The translations under genes and the position numbers were made by a program. The notes beneath the pieces were generated by a model. The model made no database searches. It worked only from the letters and a program-made list of their open reading frames with translations, and was not told where the DNA came from. Below, piece by piece: positions 36,401 to 47,535 of a DNA stretch of 64,000 bases. Each line of letters starts with the position of its first letter. Within the stretch, counting starts at the first letter, position 1. Location of the stretch: positions 1 to 64,000 of the forward strand of contig JAXGGA010005592.1 of NCBI GenBank assembly GCA_038373865.1. The letters are read 5' to 3'. The DNA is from Uloborus plumipes. Lineage: Eukaryota > Arthropoda > Arachnida > Araneae > Uloboridae.

Positions 36401-39400
36401 TTCCCAAAACCAATCCAAGATAATTGGCTCCCTTTTCAAAAGCGGCCAACATCAGACTACTGGCACCTTCATAGCCATCTGCTGCCAACTGATTAAGAGT
36501 TTCCATAATTATGGAGTACTTATTCAATATTTTTTTATCTGTGAGCCCCGATAAATCCATCTTGTTGGACACAGAGGTCTAATTCTGCCCACGTTTCCAA
36601 CTGGGCATTCAGTCTCATTCTCTAGAAGGCTTTGAAATAAACTACAAATTTTTGTCCTAGACAAAAATATTCCAAGTTGATTCGTAATTTCTAAGGCATT
36701 TTTGATTATCAAAGCAGAATTGCAACTTTCCTTCATAATTAAGTTCGAACAATGTGCTCTACAATGAACAAATTCGGCCAGCGGCTGTTTTTCGAAAATA
36801 ATAGATTGGGCACCTTTAATGGGCCCGCTCATGTTTCCCGCTCCATCGTAAGTTTGACCTCGCAAATTTTCTATCGGAAGTTGAAGCCTAAAAAGCACGT
36901 CAGATATCAGCTCTGCTACAGCTTTTCCCGTAACCGATTTAGCTTCATTGAATCCGAGGAAACTTTCGTGTGGCTCCAAATCTTGGTCACACCACCTAAC
37001 ACAAATACTTTCTTGCTCATGTCCAGAAATGTCTCTGGTACCGTCGCAAATAACGGAAAAAATGAAAGGGGAAGTATCCTTTATACGTTCAACAAGTTGT
37101 AAGGTTACTTCATGCCCAAAAAGCTCAATAATTTCGTTTTGGGACATCAGACAAGGGCCCGAACAGAACACTAGGGTCGAGGGTCATCTGTATTTTGTTG
37201 TTTACTATAGAAAGCAGCACAATGGAAGTCGGAAGAAGAGATACTTCACTTATTTGCTAATCACTTCTATTCCAGTCAAAAAAGGAAAAACAGCTTGAAT
37301 GCTCGTTAACAATTTGTCCCAATACGAAAAGGAGCCGTTTTTTGCCAAAGGAAAGAGACTAGTAATAAAAGTGTCGTCTGTACAGCTTATATGGTATTCG
37401 TTGGGAACCCTGTTTTCTTCAAGTCTCACTGAGAGACATTGCGACCCCTCATTACCTATCCGCGAATTAAGTCCGCGATTACCTATCCATCTTTGATCTT
37501 TCTTCTTTTGACAGTCGACAGTCAACTGCGCTATCACGGAAAGAAAGAACAACTATTGAAAGGACAGTTGGTAACAAAACGCTTTCTTGATATCTTCTCT
37601 TGTAATGAAAAATGGATCATTTCTAAGTAACTAAAAGCGACCATTTTCATAAAAGAAAGACGTCGTAGAAATATCTCAGAAAACCACTTAAAATTAAAAG
37701 TTTAAAAATTCAGAGTTTAGTAAAGATTCTAAAGTTTAGGTTTCATAACTTTTTGCAAACATAGAAAAAAAAAACGAATGAAATTTGCAATACAGTATGA
37801 AATAAAGGTTTGATTGATCACACAAATTTCAAACAGCTACAATATTAATAAAAATTGAAAAAATAAAAAATAATGTAAAATTAGAGAGTTGGGAAGAAAA
37901 ATTTTCAAGGAAGGGGATTTGCGCCAAAATTAAATGGCTAACTTTACTTTGTTCGGCTATTGTCTACATAAGAACCTTCTTTTTTCTGAAATCAATGTAT
38001 CACTTGATTATTGATTTATTGCAACGTGTGTCTTCTTATTTCTGAATTTTTAAGTGAAACTTGTAAAAAAAAATATTACGGGGGATGGAAACCTCTTGCC
38101 GGGGGACGTGATCTTTGATCCCCACTTATCTAGCAGCAGATGGGAAGTGACATAAAATTAAATAGCTTACTTTATTTTATTCTTTAAAATGCCTTCATAC
38201 GAAAAACTTTCTTTTTTCAGAAATCAATGTATCAGTTGATTATTGATTTATTGTAACGTGTGTCCTCTTATTCCTGAATTTTTAAAATTTTAAGTGAAAC
38301 TTGTGAAAAAATGTTGGGGGGGACTGTCCCCCTCTTCAAAATTATTGGGGGGGACTGTCCCCCTCTTCAAAATTATTGGGGGGGACGCGTCCCCGAATCC
38401 CCATAGGCCGTGACGCTCGTGCCGGTATGTTACCGGATTTCCGGTATTTCCATGATTGATTCTGGTATTTTCATGATCGAAAATAAAATATTTTTAATTA
38501 TGTTTTTATCTTCCCACCTTCGGTATTTTTTTTTTTTTTTTTTTGCTTTTTCGAATTTTTGGTGATTACACCGATAATTATCAATAATCATCGAATAGAA
38601 ATGTTAAAATTCCGATCTAATTTTTTTTTTTACTTTTATAAATTATTTTATTAGCATCTTTTTCGATTTTGGTGCCTTCATTTTAAACAATGCAATCGAT
38701 TTGCATCCGATATAAGAATCAAATTTCTTCCATTTTTGATGCTTATTACCCTTAGTTAGGAGACAAATAAATGAAAAATATTTTTATTTCTATATTTTTT
38801 GGACACAATTTGTAAAACACCAGCTCAAAAGTAACTTTATTTTACTCATTTACAATTTAATTAAATGCATGCATAATATTTTGACCAAAAACTAGGTGAA
38901 ACTAATCTAATATATGAAATGTGTCTTGTTTGCTTATATGAAAGGCTATGTATGTTTAACTATAAAATTAGGTGTGCTTAAGTAATAGGGGCCTTGGTTT
39001 ACCCAACCCCCCCACACACACACATTTTCTCGCTAAAACTTTCAGGTATTTTTTCATGAACTCACAATCACCCCTGTGTTATGCATGTGTACGATATTGA
39101 CATGTGTGTGATGTGCATGCTTGAATTTCACCATTCGGTAAAATTGGAACTTCATTTTGCAAATTGATAATTCCCCCCCCCCCCCATAAATTATAGTTCG
39201 GGGTGCCCCTGGAGCCTCCAATTCTCACACCCTCCCTAATGTCACCAAAGCTACTTACAATTTCATTCAAAGATTTCAGTGTCAAACATTTTCCGCAGGA
39301 AAGCGACTTTTGCAACACTTTTCCTTTTAATTTGGATAAACTTAGCATAAAATTGAGCTTCAGTGCTTAAACATTTGCAGGAGAAGCCCTCAATCCTTCT

Positions 39401-41714
39401 TTTAATGCATTAGTAAATTTATAGGTTTTGGGATCTATTGCATTGCATTATTGTAGCCTCTTTGTCCATCACAGAATTTTGTTAAACATTTGTCATGTGA
39501 TTTTCCTATCCACGTCGGAGCCTCATCGTAGTTTGAATTTGATAAATCCGCCAATGTTCAAACATCACCCAAACTAGCCTAAAAGTTGCACCATAAATTT
39601 TGAAAAAATTCCAGGAGAAAAGTACCTAACTCCTCTCCCAGCGTTTGAATGAATGACTTAACTTTTGCATTTTTAAAACGCAAAAGTTGAGTTCAAAGTT
39701 CAATATAAAAAAATTCTGGGGCAGTCACCAAACTCGGACCTTTCTCCTAAACATCCCCCTCCCCCCGTTTCTTAAATGTTACCAAAGATAGATTAAAATT
39801 TCATTTCTAATTTCCATAGGAGAACACTCAAATTATTCCGTTCCAAAGATTTCATGAAAAAAAAAAAAAAAACAGAAAGGAAACTCCTCCCTTATCCTTC
39901 TTACGATATCAAATGAAACTTAAAATTATATTTTAAAGCATTCCATGAAAGTTTTCCAAAGAGAGCACCTGAGCCTGCCCCACTTCATTATTGTCACCGA
40001 AGATAGCGGGAAACTTCTGTTTTGTTAAGTAATCTGAAATCCTTGGTTCCTTAACAACATCAAAAATTATTCATTTGCTTTTTTTTTTTTCTTAAGCTTG
40101 AAAGGAAAGCTCAGCCCCAACTTTTCCTTGACATAACCAACAATTATGTAAAATTAAGTTTTGACATTAACTCTGAAAATATCTCCAGGGAAAGGCCTGT
40201 AGCTCACCTCCTTTCTCCTTTTACTTTTCTACAAAACAATAAACTGTACGTAATTTCTCAGAATTAAAAGTTCATTATGGTTGACTAATTCCCCTCACTT
40301 CTTTTTTTAAATATAAGTTGAAGTGTGAAGTAGAAATTTGAGATGAGTTGAGAAGGGAGATGGGAGGCAGTTTTAAAAATTAATCCAGTTTAAAAAAGAG
40401 CCAAGATACAACTCCGATTAGATGCACTGTTTCAATATTATAAAAGATCAACTTTTGCATAGTAAAAGCAAACTCAGAATAAAAAACACTTTTCTATAAC
40501 TCCTGATCATATTTCAAGACCTCAAATTCTGGATAAATGAGCCAATTATTTTCCTTGAGACAGTCGTAACTCGTACGCAACTTTTATGTGGCCAACCATA
40601 ATTTTTTTAAGCAGGAGTTTTTCTCTCTTTTTTAACTTGAAATTTAAAGAAAAACAAAACCCTCAAATTTATGGCTGCTAAGCTTTTTTTTCCAGCTTTA
40701 AATGCATATAAGAATATGTTCAATGTTTTTTAAATACTGTTATTGTTATAACGTGAGGAGAGGACTTGTAAGCATTGTCTAGCACAGCAAAACTATTAAC
40801 GCTGGTAGTGGGTTTGGAGCAGCCCTGACCAGCTCAATTTTTTTTTAAATTCTATTTTGTTATATTCACTGTTCATGACATAGTGAGCTTTAAATATTTT
40901 TTTTCTTATTATTTAAAAAAGAAATTACCTTTATTCTAAGCAATGTTGATTGTATAAATAAAGATGTTTGAAGAGGTCTGGCAAAAGGATACCCTAGCTG
41001 CAACAATAATGACTTGGTTACCAATAACACATGATTCCCTTCAAGAGCATTGCATTCAAAACTCTCACTCCCACGTCTATATTTTATTGTCCAGTATCGA
41101 AGACTGATATTCAGATTTAGACATGTAGATGTTTCACCTTCAATACGCCCCGCTATAATGTTTTTCGGTTTCTTGTAATGAAGTTGAAGCATATTTCTTA
41201 CTTGACTAATATTATGCAATCTTACAGAATCTGGAATAATAAATACATGTTCTTTATCAATAGAATTTAAAGGTTGCTGCAATCCTACAGGTGTTAGTAA
41301 GGAACCTTTCAAATTGACAGTATAAATATTTCTAGGATTTCCATGAAAGGATAGAGGCGGATATGGTATTTTGTCTGAAATAATCAAAATTTTTGCTTCT
41401 TGAATGACATCGTGAATTGATTTTATGGTATCTGTAATGTCATTATCAAAATGTTCAAATTCTCGAATCACAAAAATAATTTTATTATGCAGATGTTCCT
41501 CCGTATCATTGGCGAAATTATTTTCTGTCGCATGTTTTTCACTGATGGCGCGAATGTATGAAATATGCTTTTGTTCATCTGAGCAATCACATGTTGAATC
41601 CAATTGGATCCACATAATAATAGCGATTATAAAATTAACTAAGAATGCACTAACTAAAAATATTTTCCATGGTGATCTTCTCATCATAGAATTTGAATTT
41701 GAAACCGACACCAT
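30424..41714 (-). CDS. FKRP: Fukutin-related protein (ribitol-5-phosphate transferase), two coding exons
   Basis: Exon 1 is 41714-40929 (262 codons, donor AAG|GTAATT) and exon 2 is 31233-30424 (269 codons plus stop, acceptor CTTACAG), phase 0; together 531 residues. A short basic head is followed by a signal-anchor helix (about residues 16-36), giving a type II Golgi/ER topology. FVIREFEHFDN and the stem domain with LPYP-like IPYPPLSFHG fill exon 1. Exon 2 is the LicD-type domain: Cys319, Cys326, Cys347 and Cys348 (in GCTKNTARC and WTPPCC) match the zinc site of FKRP, YWLEGGSLLGA precedes the metal-binding DYDVD (Asp390, 392, 394), and the end has APNNYRDFLELKFG and NPEYP. In animals FKRP adds a ribitol phosphate from CDP-ribitol to the O-mannosyl glycan of alpha-dystroglycan. 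Vertebrate FKRP has one coding exon and about 495 residues; here a 9.7-kb transposon-filled intron splits it. The start lies 611 bp from a divergent torsin. Confidence 0.93.
32283..32690. other. Tigger-like left end and anonymous DNA in the FKRP intron
   Basis: CAGTAAACCCCCGATTATCTG at 32283-32303 resembles a pogo/Tigger terminus and is followed by related GGATAATGAG strings. No matching right end was found before 32691, so the element is truncated. Confidence 0.4.
32691..32862. mobile_element. 172-bp hAT MITE
   Basis: Ends CAGGCCCGTCATTT and inverted CAGGCCCTTCATTT. Flanks GATTTAAG and GCTTTAAG match at 7 of 8 bases. It has a poly-G run near the left end and poly-C near the right. Confidence 0.7.
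32878..33489. mobile_element. 612-bp TTAA-target element with 17-bp perfect TIR
   Basis: CCCTCCGCGTACGGCTC at the left is repeated inverted at the right. TTAA lies at 32874-32877 and 33490-33493. It is GC-richer at the ends, with CGCG-containing strings throughout and no ORF of note. piggyBac-type by target and CCC end. Confidence 0.8.
34209..35637. mobile_element. 1.43-kb hAT element inserted on the edge of another hAT MITE
   Basis: Ends CATAGGCGGACTTACGGGGG and inverted CATAGGCGGATTTAGGGTG. The perfect 8-bp duplication GTTATCAG is at 34201-34208 and 35638-35645. The last three bases of the target, CAG, are the first bases of the MITE at 35643, so this element landed on that MITE's left boundary. 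It contains the 254-bp MITE at 35310-35563. No transposase. Confidence 0.8.
35310..35563. mobile_element. 254-bp hAT-like MITE, 5-bp duplication CCTGA
   Basis: Ends CAGGGACCGCGCTAAG and inverted CAGGGACCGCACTTAG. CCTGA flanks at 35305-35309 and 35564-35568. The interior repeats TTTGGC(T/G)AA strings. Confidence 0.75.
35667..38421 (-). mobile_element. 2.76-kb hAT with ZMYM1-like transposase relic
   Basis: The perfect 8-bp duplication CCGGTATG lies at 35659-35666 and 38422-38429. Ends CATAGGCGTCACCGAGG and inverted CACGAGCGTCACGGCC share GCGTCAC. The right end carries a 37-bp tandem repeat of TTGGGGGGGACTGTCCCCCT units (38316-38385). The transposase relic is on the minus strand. Confidence 0.8.
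35820..37171 (-). pseudogene. hAT transposase relic, ZMYM1/DUF4371-like
   Basis: The minus strand from 37171 has FIFSVICDGTRDISGHEQ (first Asp), GQTYDGAGNMSG (second Asp), EFVHCRAHCSNLIMKES and CPTRW, the order seen in DUF4371/ZMYM1-like hAT transposases. A frameshift between about 36600 and 36570 moves the reading to the frame ending near 35820, with DLSGLTDKKILNKY to YPELDALVLKTELLL. The N-terminal TTF-type zinc finger is not recognised upstream, and the C-terminal dimerisation motif is lost in poly-C. It is the same type as the better preserved gene at 59486-61574. Confidence 0.7.
39090..40860. other. FKRP intron part with degenerate repeated blocks
   Basis: Loose repeats of a module are visible on plus: (T/G)CACC(A/G)AAG, then AAATTTCATT, then AGGAGAA(A/C)(G/A)CC-T-CAA-C-CC, near 39240, 39530-39640, 39780-39830, 39960-40010 and 40140-40200. 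Spacing is uneven and divergence high. No gene. Confidence 0.35.
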
Positions 41715-42325
41715 CGAGTCAAAAAGACTCGATAAATAATGAAAGGTCTGCCCTGATCATCATATAATTCTTCACGATTGTCAAATGTAGATTTCATATG
41801 TTAGACTATCAAAGAGCAAAGTTCATTTTCCATCTATGTTTTAATAAAAAATTTTTAATGATGTATGCTTAGATTTGAATTAGTTGCAGCTGTCAAACAT
41901 GCTGGCTGATGCATTGATAGAGATAAGAATTTATGGAGGTATGATGCTGGAAAAAATAAGAAAAAGCTACTGAGAGTCCACAGATTGGAAACATTTCATG
42001 GAAAGCGAGAAAACACGATAGGAAGATTATTATAATATTTCGTATAACGTAGAGATATAAAGAAACAATTATATTTTAAATGCACACTTTATTAATATAT
42101 TTTTAGGAAAGAATCAATGTTTAAAGTTTGTTTCTAGTATTTGGCAACGATTTGCAAGCTGTCTGGGCGGGAGGGTGAAAAGTTTTGGTTTAGTTTCACA
42201 CGTTTTACCGCTTTCTTTTGTTTGCATATGTTTGAGCTGTGTATGCTTCACTCGTTACTTTGTTGAGTAGTACTACTCTGGATTGAATGCTGCAGGATTA
42301 AAAACTCCTTCTCCTTTTTATCATC
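41715..42325. promoter_or_regulatory. Shared upstream region of FKRP (minus) and torsin (plus)
   Basis: 611 bp separate the two divergent start codons. There is no transposon signature in this interval, in contrast with both sides. A GC-richer patch (GGGCGGGAGGG at 42166-42176) lies 150 bp before the torsin ATG. Transcription starts cannot be placed. Confidence 0.5.
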
Positions 42326-42524
42326 ATGTCCCATATTTTTAAGAAATCTATTAGTTTGTTGTTTTTGGTCAATGTCTTGACGTTTTCTCACTGTTTGGAT
42401 CCTTTTACAGCAGTTACTGCTTTAGGTGGTGCTGCTATTTCTCTTGGTGTAGCGACTTATTATTACATCAATTGCAACTCCAATGAATGTTGTAACAACC
42501 AGTGGATCAAATTTAACTATGACG
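42326..42524 (+). CDS. Torsin, first coding exon only
   Basis: Exon 1 encodes 66 residues plus one base and ends at a canonical donor GACG|GTAAGA. The start MSHIFKKS opens a signal peptide (about residues 1-23). LDPFTAVTALGGAAISLGVA (a hydrophobic, membrane-associating segment) and INCNSNECCNNQW follow, the layout of the torsin N-terminus before its AAA+ domain. Torsins are ATPases of the ER lumen and nuclear envelope. The Walker A (GWTGTGKN-like) exon was not found in the remaining 21 kb of the window, so the intron is long or the rest lies beyond. The ortholog number within the family cannot be told from this exon. Confidence 0.75.
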
Positions 42525-42841
42525 GTAAGATTCTGTCAGTTTGATTTATACTTTTTTACGTATATATTCCTAACAATAAAATTTAACTACCAATGATAAA
42601 ATCGATTTGAAACAATGAGATGTTTTATATTTTAAAAGGAAAAAAAAACGTATAGATGGTTTGTAAAATGAAAAAGGCATAACCTTGGGTTTGTTGCATG
42701 ATCTGAGGGAAATTCAATAGAGATCTTGTGGTTTTGTTTGAAATGTTGTTATTATTTTTTTTTCTTTAATGTAAAAAATACAGATATTTTACTGCTAAAA
42801 ACGGAATATTTCTCAGAAAGTACAATTTTTGACAAAGCAAT

Positions 42842-43020
42842 CTAGCGTGGTGGTAGGTTTGTAACTTCGAAGTTTTTTAGGGGGGTGAAGTCAAAGCCTG
42901 TGTACTCCCCAGAAGCAGAAACTTTCTTGCCAGTCTGCGACACTGATTTGGTCAGTTGGAAATAATCTGCAGCATTTTTATTAGTTTTATTTTTACTTCT
43001 CATATAATACACAAACATTT
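42842..43020 (-). other. Unassigned open segment in the torsin intron
   Basis: The minus strand reads KMFVYYMRSKNKTNKNAADY then FQLTKSVSQTGKKVSASGEY and a further 23 residues ending TNLPPR before a stop at 42842. I do not recognise it. It abuts a CAGGGTGCGTACTCC string (43023) like the left end of the hAT at 48557, so it is probably part of a repeat. Confidence 0.25.
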
Positions 43021-43264
43021 TACAGGGTGCGTACTCCTTTTTTAAAATTAAAATTGAGGAGTATTTAAGGCAGGGTTGGGTTTTTGACGTCAAAAACCAG
43101 TTTTTGACATGACGCGTCGAAAACCTGTCAAAAACCCGTCGAAAACCTGTTAAAAACGTCGAAAACCTGTCGAAAACGTCAAAAACCTGTCTAAAACTCA
43201 AATACAGTGGTTATTGAGATTTTTTTATAAACGTATAAGGTTTCTCATCCTGAAAAATATGAAA

Positions 43265-43745
43265 TAAAATTTATGCATCTTATCAATCAAGTTTAATGAA
43301 CATTAAACTAATAAATTTAATGAAAATTATTTCTCATTCTTTTAAACTAACTTGTTTTGCCGTGAAAAAAGTTAAATATTAAAACTTAAATCCAGCTTTT
43401 AAAGTAGTTTTGTTTAAAGGTTTACATAACTATCAATTAGTTATCTTATCAATCAAGTTCAATAAAAATTAAATTAATAAATTTAATGAAAATTAATTCT
43501 CATTCTTTTAAATTAACTTATTATGCAGTGAAAAAAGTTACAAACATTAAAACTTACATCCAGTTTTTAATGAAGTTTTGTTTAAATGTTTAAAAACTAT
43601 CAATTAGTTATCTCATTAGTCAAGTTTAATAAAAATTAAATTAATAAATTTAATGAAAATTAATTCTCATTCTTTTAAATTAACTTGTTATGCCATGAAA
43701 AAAGTTAAAAGTATTAAAAGTTAAATCCAGTTTTTAAAGTACTTT
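43265..43745 (+). repeat. Three tandem units of about 165 bp in hAT copy 2
   Basis: TTCTCATTCTTTTAAA(C/T)TAAC starts units at about 43333, 43496 and 43664. Copy 1 has a single such unit near 11450, so this is an expansion particular to copy 2. Confidence 0.75.
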
Positions 43746-43752
43746 TGTTTAA

Positions 43753-44671
43753 CATTGCTACTGTGTTCGGGTCCTTTTCGACCCAAAACAGATTTCATTT
43801 GCTTATAAATTTTCGAGTAACGTTGGTATAACGTTTTAACTTCATGAATGTGTTCATTTTCATGTTATATTACACACATATTTTTTTTTGTTTTGATTGA
43901 AGTATAACCCTACTTGTCAAAAAAAAGTTTACTAATACTGTGTTCGGGTCCTTTTGGACCCATATGATTAAAAAGCATGTATCAGAGAAACAAAATAATT
44001 TTATGCTTGTTTATTTTATTCATAATTTATGAAACAATAAATAAAACATTTGTTCATTGTTTTTGTACGTTTTTTAAATATTTTTTAATGGTTATCTTCT
44101 GTTTTTCTTTCATTCATTTTTTTTCTTCTTTTTTTTCTTTCTGAATACCATTTCTTCCTTTCTATGAATTGAAATCAGTACCAGTGAAATGGTTTCAAGG
44201 TTAACTTTCATAGAACTGCAAACTCTGCAATTATGCCTATCTGAGGGGAATTCCCTTTTACCCCCTCTCTCCGCCGCTTCCCCGCGCATATGATTCTGTA
44301 CATAAATCTGTACATCTCGTACAAATGTTGTACTGTTCGTATTTCCATTTTTAACACTTCTTTCTAAGCTTAAAAATTTCTAGTAAATTTCTTAAAGTGA
44401 CAGCTTACATAATTTTGTTAGTTTTCTTTAGTACGAAAACTGGAATTGCTATAATATTTAAATTTTATTTATGTGCTTTCTCGGATTAAATATGTAAAAT
44501 AAAATACAAAAATTGAGTGATTTATGTTTGGAAGTTTCTAATAAAATCAAATATAACAATTAAACTCGAAAAAATATAAAAAAAGCGGTGTTAGGGAATA
44601 AATTACATATGTTGGGTCCATTTGGACCCGAACACAGTATACGTATGTTCGGGACGAACACAGCAGCAGAG
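43753..44671. mobile_element. 919-bp TTAA-target element with GTGTTCGGGTCC ends
   Basis: Ends CATTGCTACTGTGTTCGGG and inverted CTCTGCTGCTGTGTTCGTCC. TTAA at 43749-43752 and 44672-44675. The empty site is visible in hAT copy 1 (TTTTGTTTAAATGTC at about 11522). Further copies of ACTGTGTTCGGGTCC lie inside at 43937 and, inverted, at about 44638. Confidence 0.75.
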
Positions 44672-44738
44672 TTAAATGTTTTAAGAACTATTAATTAGCT
44701 ATTTTATCAATCTAAAAATCTTTACATCATTACTTTAA

Positions 44739-44968
44739 CCCTTTTGCTACCAACGGGACATATATGTCCCGCAGTTTCAAATGACACTATGGGCTAAATA
44801 TGCTGTGTATTATTGTGAATGCATGTCCCGCTGGTATTCCTTGATATCACTGACAATTCAGTGTAATTTTCTTCCTTTTTCAGAATTTTAACAATATTTG
44901 CAATATAACTGATATGTATTTAAGTACTTATTTTATATTTTTCTCAGAAAAAAATGGCACTGAAAGGG
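44739..44968. mobile_element. 230-bp piggyBac-type MITE
   Basis: TTAA at 44735-44738 and 44969-44972. Ends CCCTTTTGCTACCA and inverted CCCTTTCAGTGCCA. It contains a GGGACATATATGTCCC palindrome near the left end. Confidence 0.75.
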
Positions 44969-45827
44969 TTAAAGTGATTTTTTTTATTTTGAGTAAAAGC
45001 AAAACTAAATTAATTAGCACTCAGTGTACAAATCTGCTAAATATTTTTGATCAAACTATTTTATTTATTTATTTATTAGTTAAAATTTATTATTTCAAAT
45101 TAAAATTAAAAAATCACTTGTAAAAATTTATTAAGTATACCCAAGACACACAGCACTTAATTAATGTACCCACTTCATTTTTAAAATAAAAAAATCTGTT
45201 ACAGTAATTCCTCGAAGCAATAAAGCCATATTCAAAAGCCATATGTTTGATTTTTTAAAATGCTAGTTACTATTATTTACTCCCGAGCCCTTCAATTATG
45301 ATTAGGATTGCTTATACACTTTATTTTAATAACCTGAAACTCCAAAAGTTTACTTCAGTGTCTGAAATCAGAAATTGTCAAATTCATTTGAAAATGTATT
45401 TTGATTATCAATATCAAATTTAAACATGTTTTGGACAGAAATTTAGGTTTTTGACACTTATGTCAAAAACCATGTCAAAAAGGGGTTTTTGACATGATGG
45501 TAAAAACCACGGTTAAAACCGGATAAAACCTCCGACTGTCAAAAACTTGCCAACCCTTATTTAAGGACTTTTTAACACACATTTGCTGCTAAGTTGTTCT
45601 TTGGCAAAATCTCAAAAAACACCTGTTAAACATTACTGATTGAAGTGGAGAAACTTAACATCAAGCAATTTTGAAGAGTGAAAATTTATTTTAGGACACA
45701 ACCATAAATATTTAAATAATTGATGTAGAAAATTTGATTGATTACTTTTATACAACACCAAATTGTGTTCAATGAATTGTAAATATATTTTTTAAATTGC
45801 ATATTACATTAACATGTAAACTATAGG

Positions 45828-46380
45828 CAGGGGTGCCCATCCCCCCCAAGCTCAATGGCGCAAATTCCCCCCCAAAAATTTTCACAACCCTCTTGCGCTT
45901 TTTTATTTTTATCCCTCTTTTTTATTTTATTTTTTTATGTATATTTTAAATATTATTTATTATTTTCTTTAATAATTTTTATTTGTTTTTTTTAATATTA
46001 TTTATTTATTTTTAAAAATATTTATTTATTTTTTAAAAATATTATTCATTTAATTTTTTAATTATAACTATTATTTTTTTTATATTATTGCTTTTCTTAG
46101 AAGTACTAATTATGCCAAGAATAGAATTGCTTTCTTTTTTCCTTCCAGACATTCCAAGCATACACATACACACAAAAAAAAGAAAGAAAGAAATAATAAA
46201 ATGTTAACAAAGAAGCAAAAAAAGTACTTTAAATTTTAAAAATCAGAAAATATTATTTAAATTAAAAAAATTAATTAATAAATAATTTAAATAAATAAAT
46301 AAATTAGTTTAAAAAAATCCCCCCCCCCCCAATTTTGATGGCGCTACTTGCTCTATAATCCCCCCTTGTGGGCACCCCTG
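45828..46380. mobile_element. 553-bp hAT MITE
   Basis: Ends CAGGGGTGCCCATCC and inverted CAGGGGTGCCCACAAG. Flanks ACTATAGG and ACTGTAGG match at 7 of 8 bases. The middle is AT-rich TTTATTATT-like low-complexity sequence. Confidence 0.8.
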
Positions 46381-46388
46381 ACTGTAGG

Positions 46389-46968
46389 AATTCACTACAC
46401 TAAACTTAATTAGAATGTATTTCTGTGCTCCTATACGATAAAAGCTATTGTTTTCAATGGCTAGATTCATTTGTGTATGAACTTTATTAAACATAAAATC
46501 AAATTCAAGTATTAAACAAATATATTTACTTTGAGAACAAATGAAATAATTATGTGGATAGTTTTTTTTTTTTTTAATTAGGTACTTTCCTAAAAATATG
46601 TGTCTGCAGTTTAAAAAATGAGTTAATTATTGAAATAAAAAGTAAAACAAATCATTTTAAAAAAGTATTATTTAAAAAGCAATTTCCACCTTTCAAAATA
46701 AATCAAATTATTACAGGATGTAGTAGGATTGAAGTATCAAACAGGCCGGTTTTAGATGTATGTGAGGTAGAATACGAAAATTTAAAGCACTCGATATTTA
46801 TATTAAAATGGCAAAGAACATTTCTCTCTTAAATTAAAACTGCAAGAGAAAAGCGAAAAATTTGACCGCGAAAAATCGGGAAAAATGAAACTGAAGAAAA
46901 GGCGGATATTTATTGGCCAAAGGCGGATCCAGAAACTTTTCAAGTGGGGGGGGGGGGGGGGGCGATTG

Positions 46969-47005
<37 letters not shown>

Positions 47006-47535
47006 TATATATCAAAAAAAGCACATACCCCCCCCCCCGAAAAAAAGAAGCATAAAAACACAAACATAGGTATGTATGCTTGTTGGTGGGTCTTTTTCTT
47101 TTTGCCGATTCCTCCCACCCATGTTTTTTTTCTAATGCTATTGCTTTCTGTGTTTTTTTAAAATATTTCTAGAAGAATGACCTTGGTAGGGGATGCATTT
47201 AACTCTTTTAAATGATGGAGGGTAGAATATCCTTAATTTTAGGGGGTCGGGGGGTTTCTCCCCCCGGGAATTTTTTCAAAAAAAAGACAAAATTCTGCAT
47301 TACGAGGCCTTATATGGGAATTGAGACTGCAGAAATATGAAAATAAAGTAATCAAACAAAACATTTTAAATGTTATGCCTTTTGCAAATTAAGATCAATG
47401 AAAATATAAAAAAAAATATGGACCGACAAATCCTTGACATTAATTTGCAGAGATAAAGAACAAGGGAAGAGAAAAAAATAAACACACATCATCACTTGCT
47501 TACATCGGTTTTCAGTCTAGCTACTGTTGTTTATA
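46389..47535. other. Torsin intron or intergenic DNA with low-complexity tracts
   Basis: It includes a G16 run, a (TA)n microsatellite (46973-47002) and a C10 run inside an apparent hAT relic (GGCGGATCC near 46922). No gene. Confidence 0.4.

Larger units (their letters stand above)
35643..39076. mobile_element. hAT MITE, family C copy 2, interrupted by a larger hAT
   Basis: It begins CAGGGGTGATTGTG and ends CACAATCACCCCTG. It is split at 35666/38430 by the hAT at 35667-38421. The original left flank can be read beyond the element at 34209-35637 and ends TGTTAT, which matches TGTTAT after the right end (39077-39082), a 6-bp duplication. Confidence 0.75.
43071..45558 (+). mobile_element. hAT element, copy 2 of the 11-13 kb family
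   Basis: Begins CAGGGTTGGGTTTTTGAC and ends GTCAAAAACTTGCCAACCCT. The 8-bp duplication ATTTAAGG is perfect (43063-43070, 45559-45566). GTCAAAAAC/GTCGAAAAC strings are iterated at both ends. Unlike copy 1 it has no SINE and no transposase relic, but it carries a three-unit tandem expansion (43265-43745) and two TTAA insertions. The target lies in an older CAGGGTGCGTACTCC hAT-like sequence. Confidence 0.85.

Noticed and set aside
36752..37298. Plus-strand open frames of about 116 codons
   Set aside because: These are antisense shadows of the hAT transposase relic.
37250..37552. 100-codon minus frame upstream of the ZMYM1-like relic as its zinc-finger N-terminus
   Set aside because: It lacks the TTF cysteine/histidine pattern that the related element at 59486 shows.
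43761..44637. A TA-target mariner element with CTGTGTTCGGGTCC ends
   Set aside because: Comparison with the sister hAT copy places the true borders outside this, at TTAA sites (43753-44671).
46803..47063. 86-codon minus frame with Tyr/Ile repeats
   Set aside because: It is translated (TA)n and poly-G/poly-C tracts.
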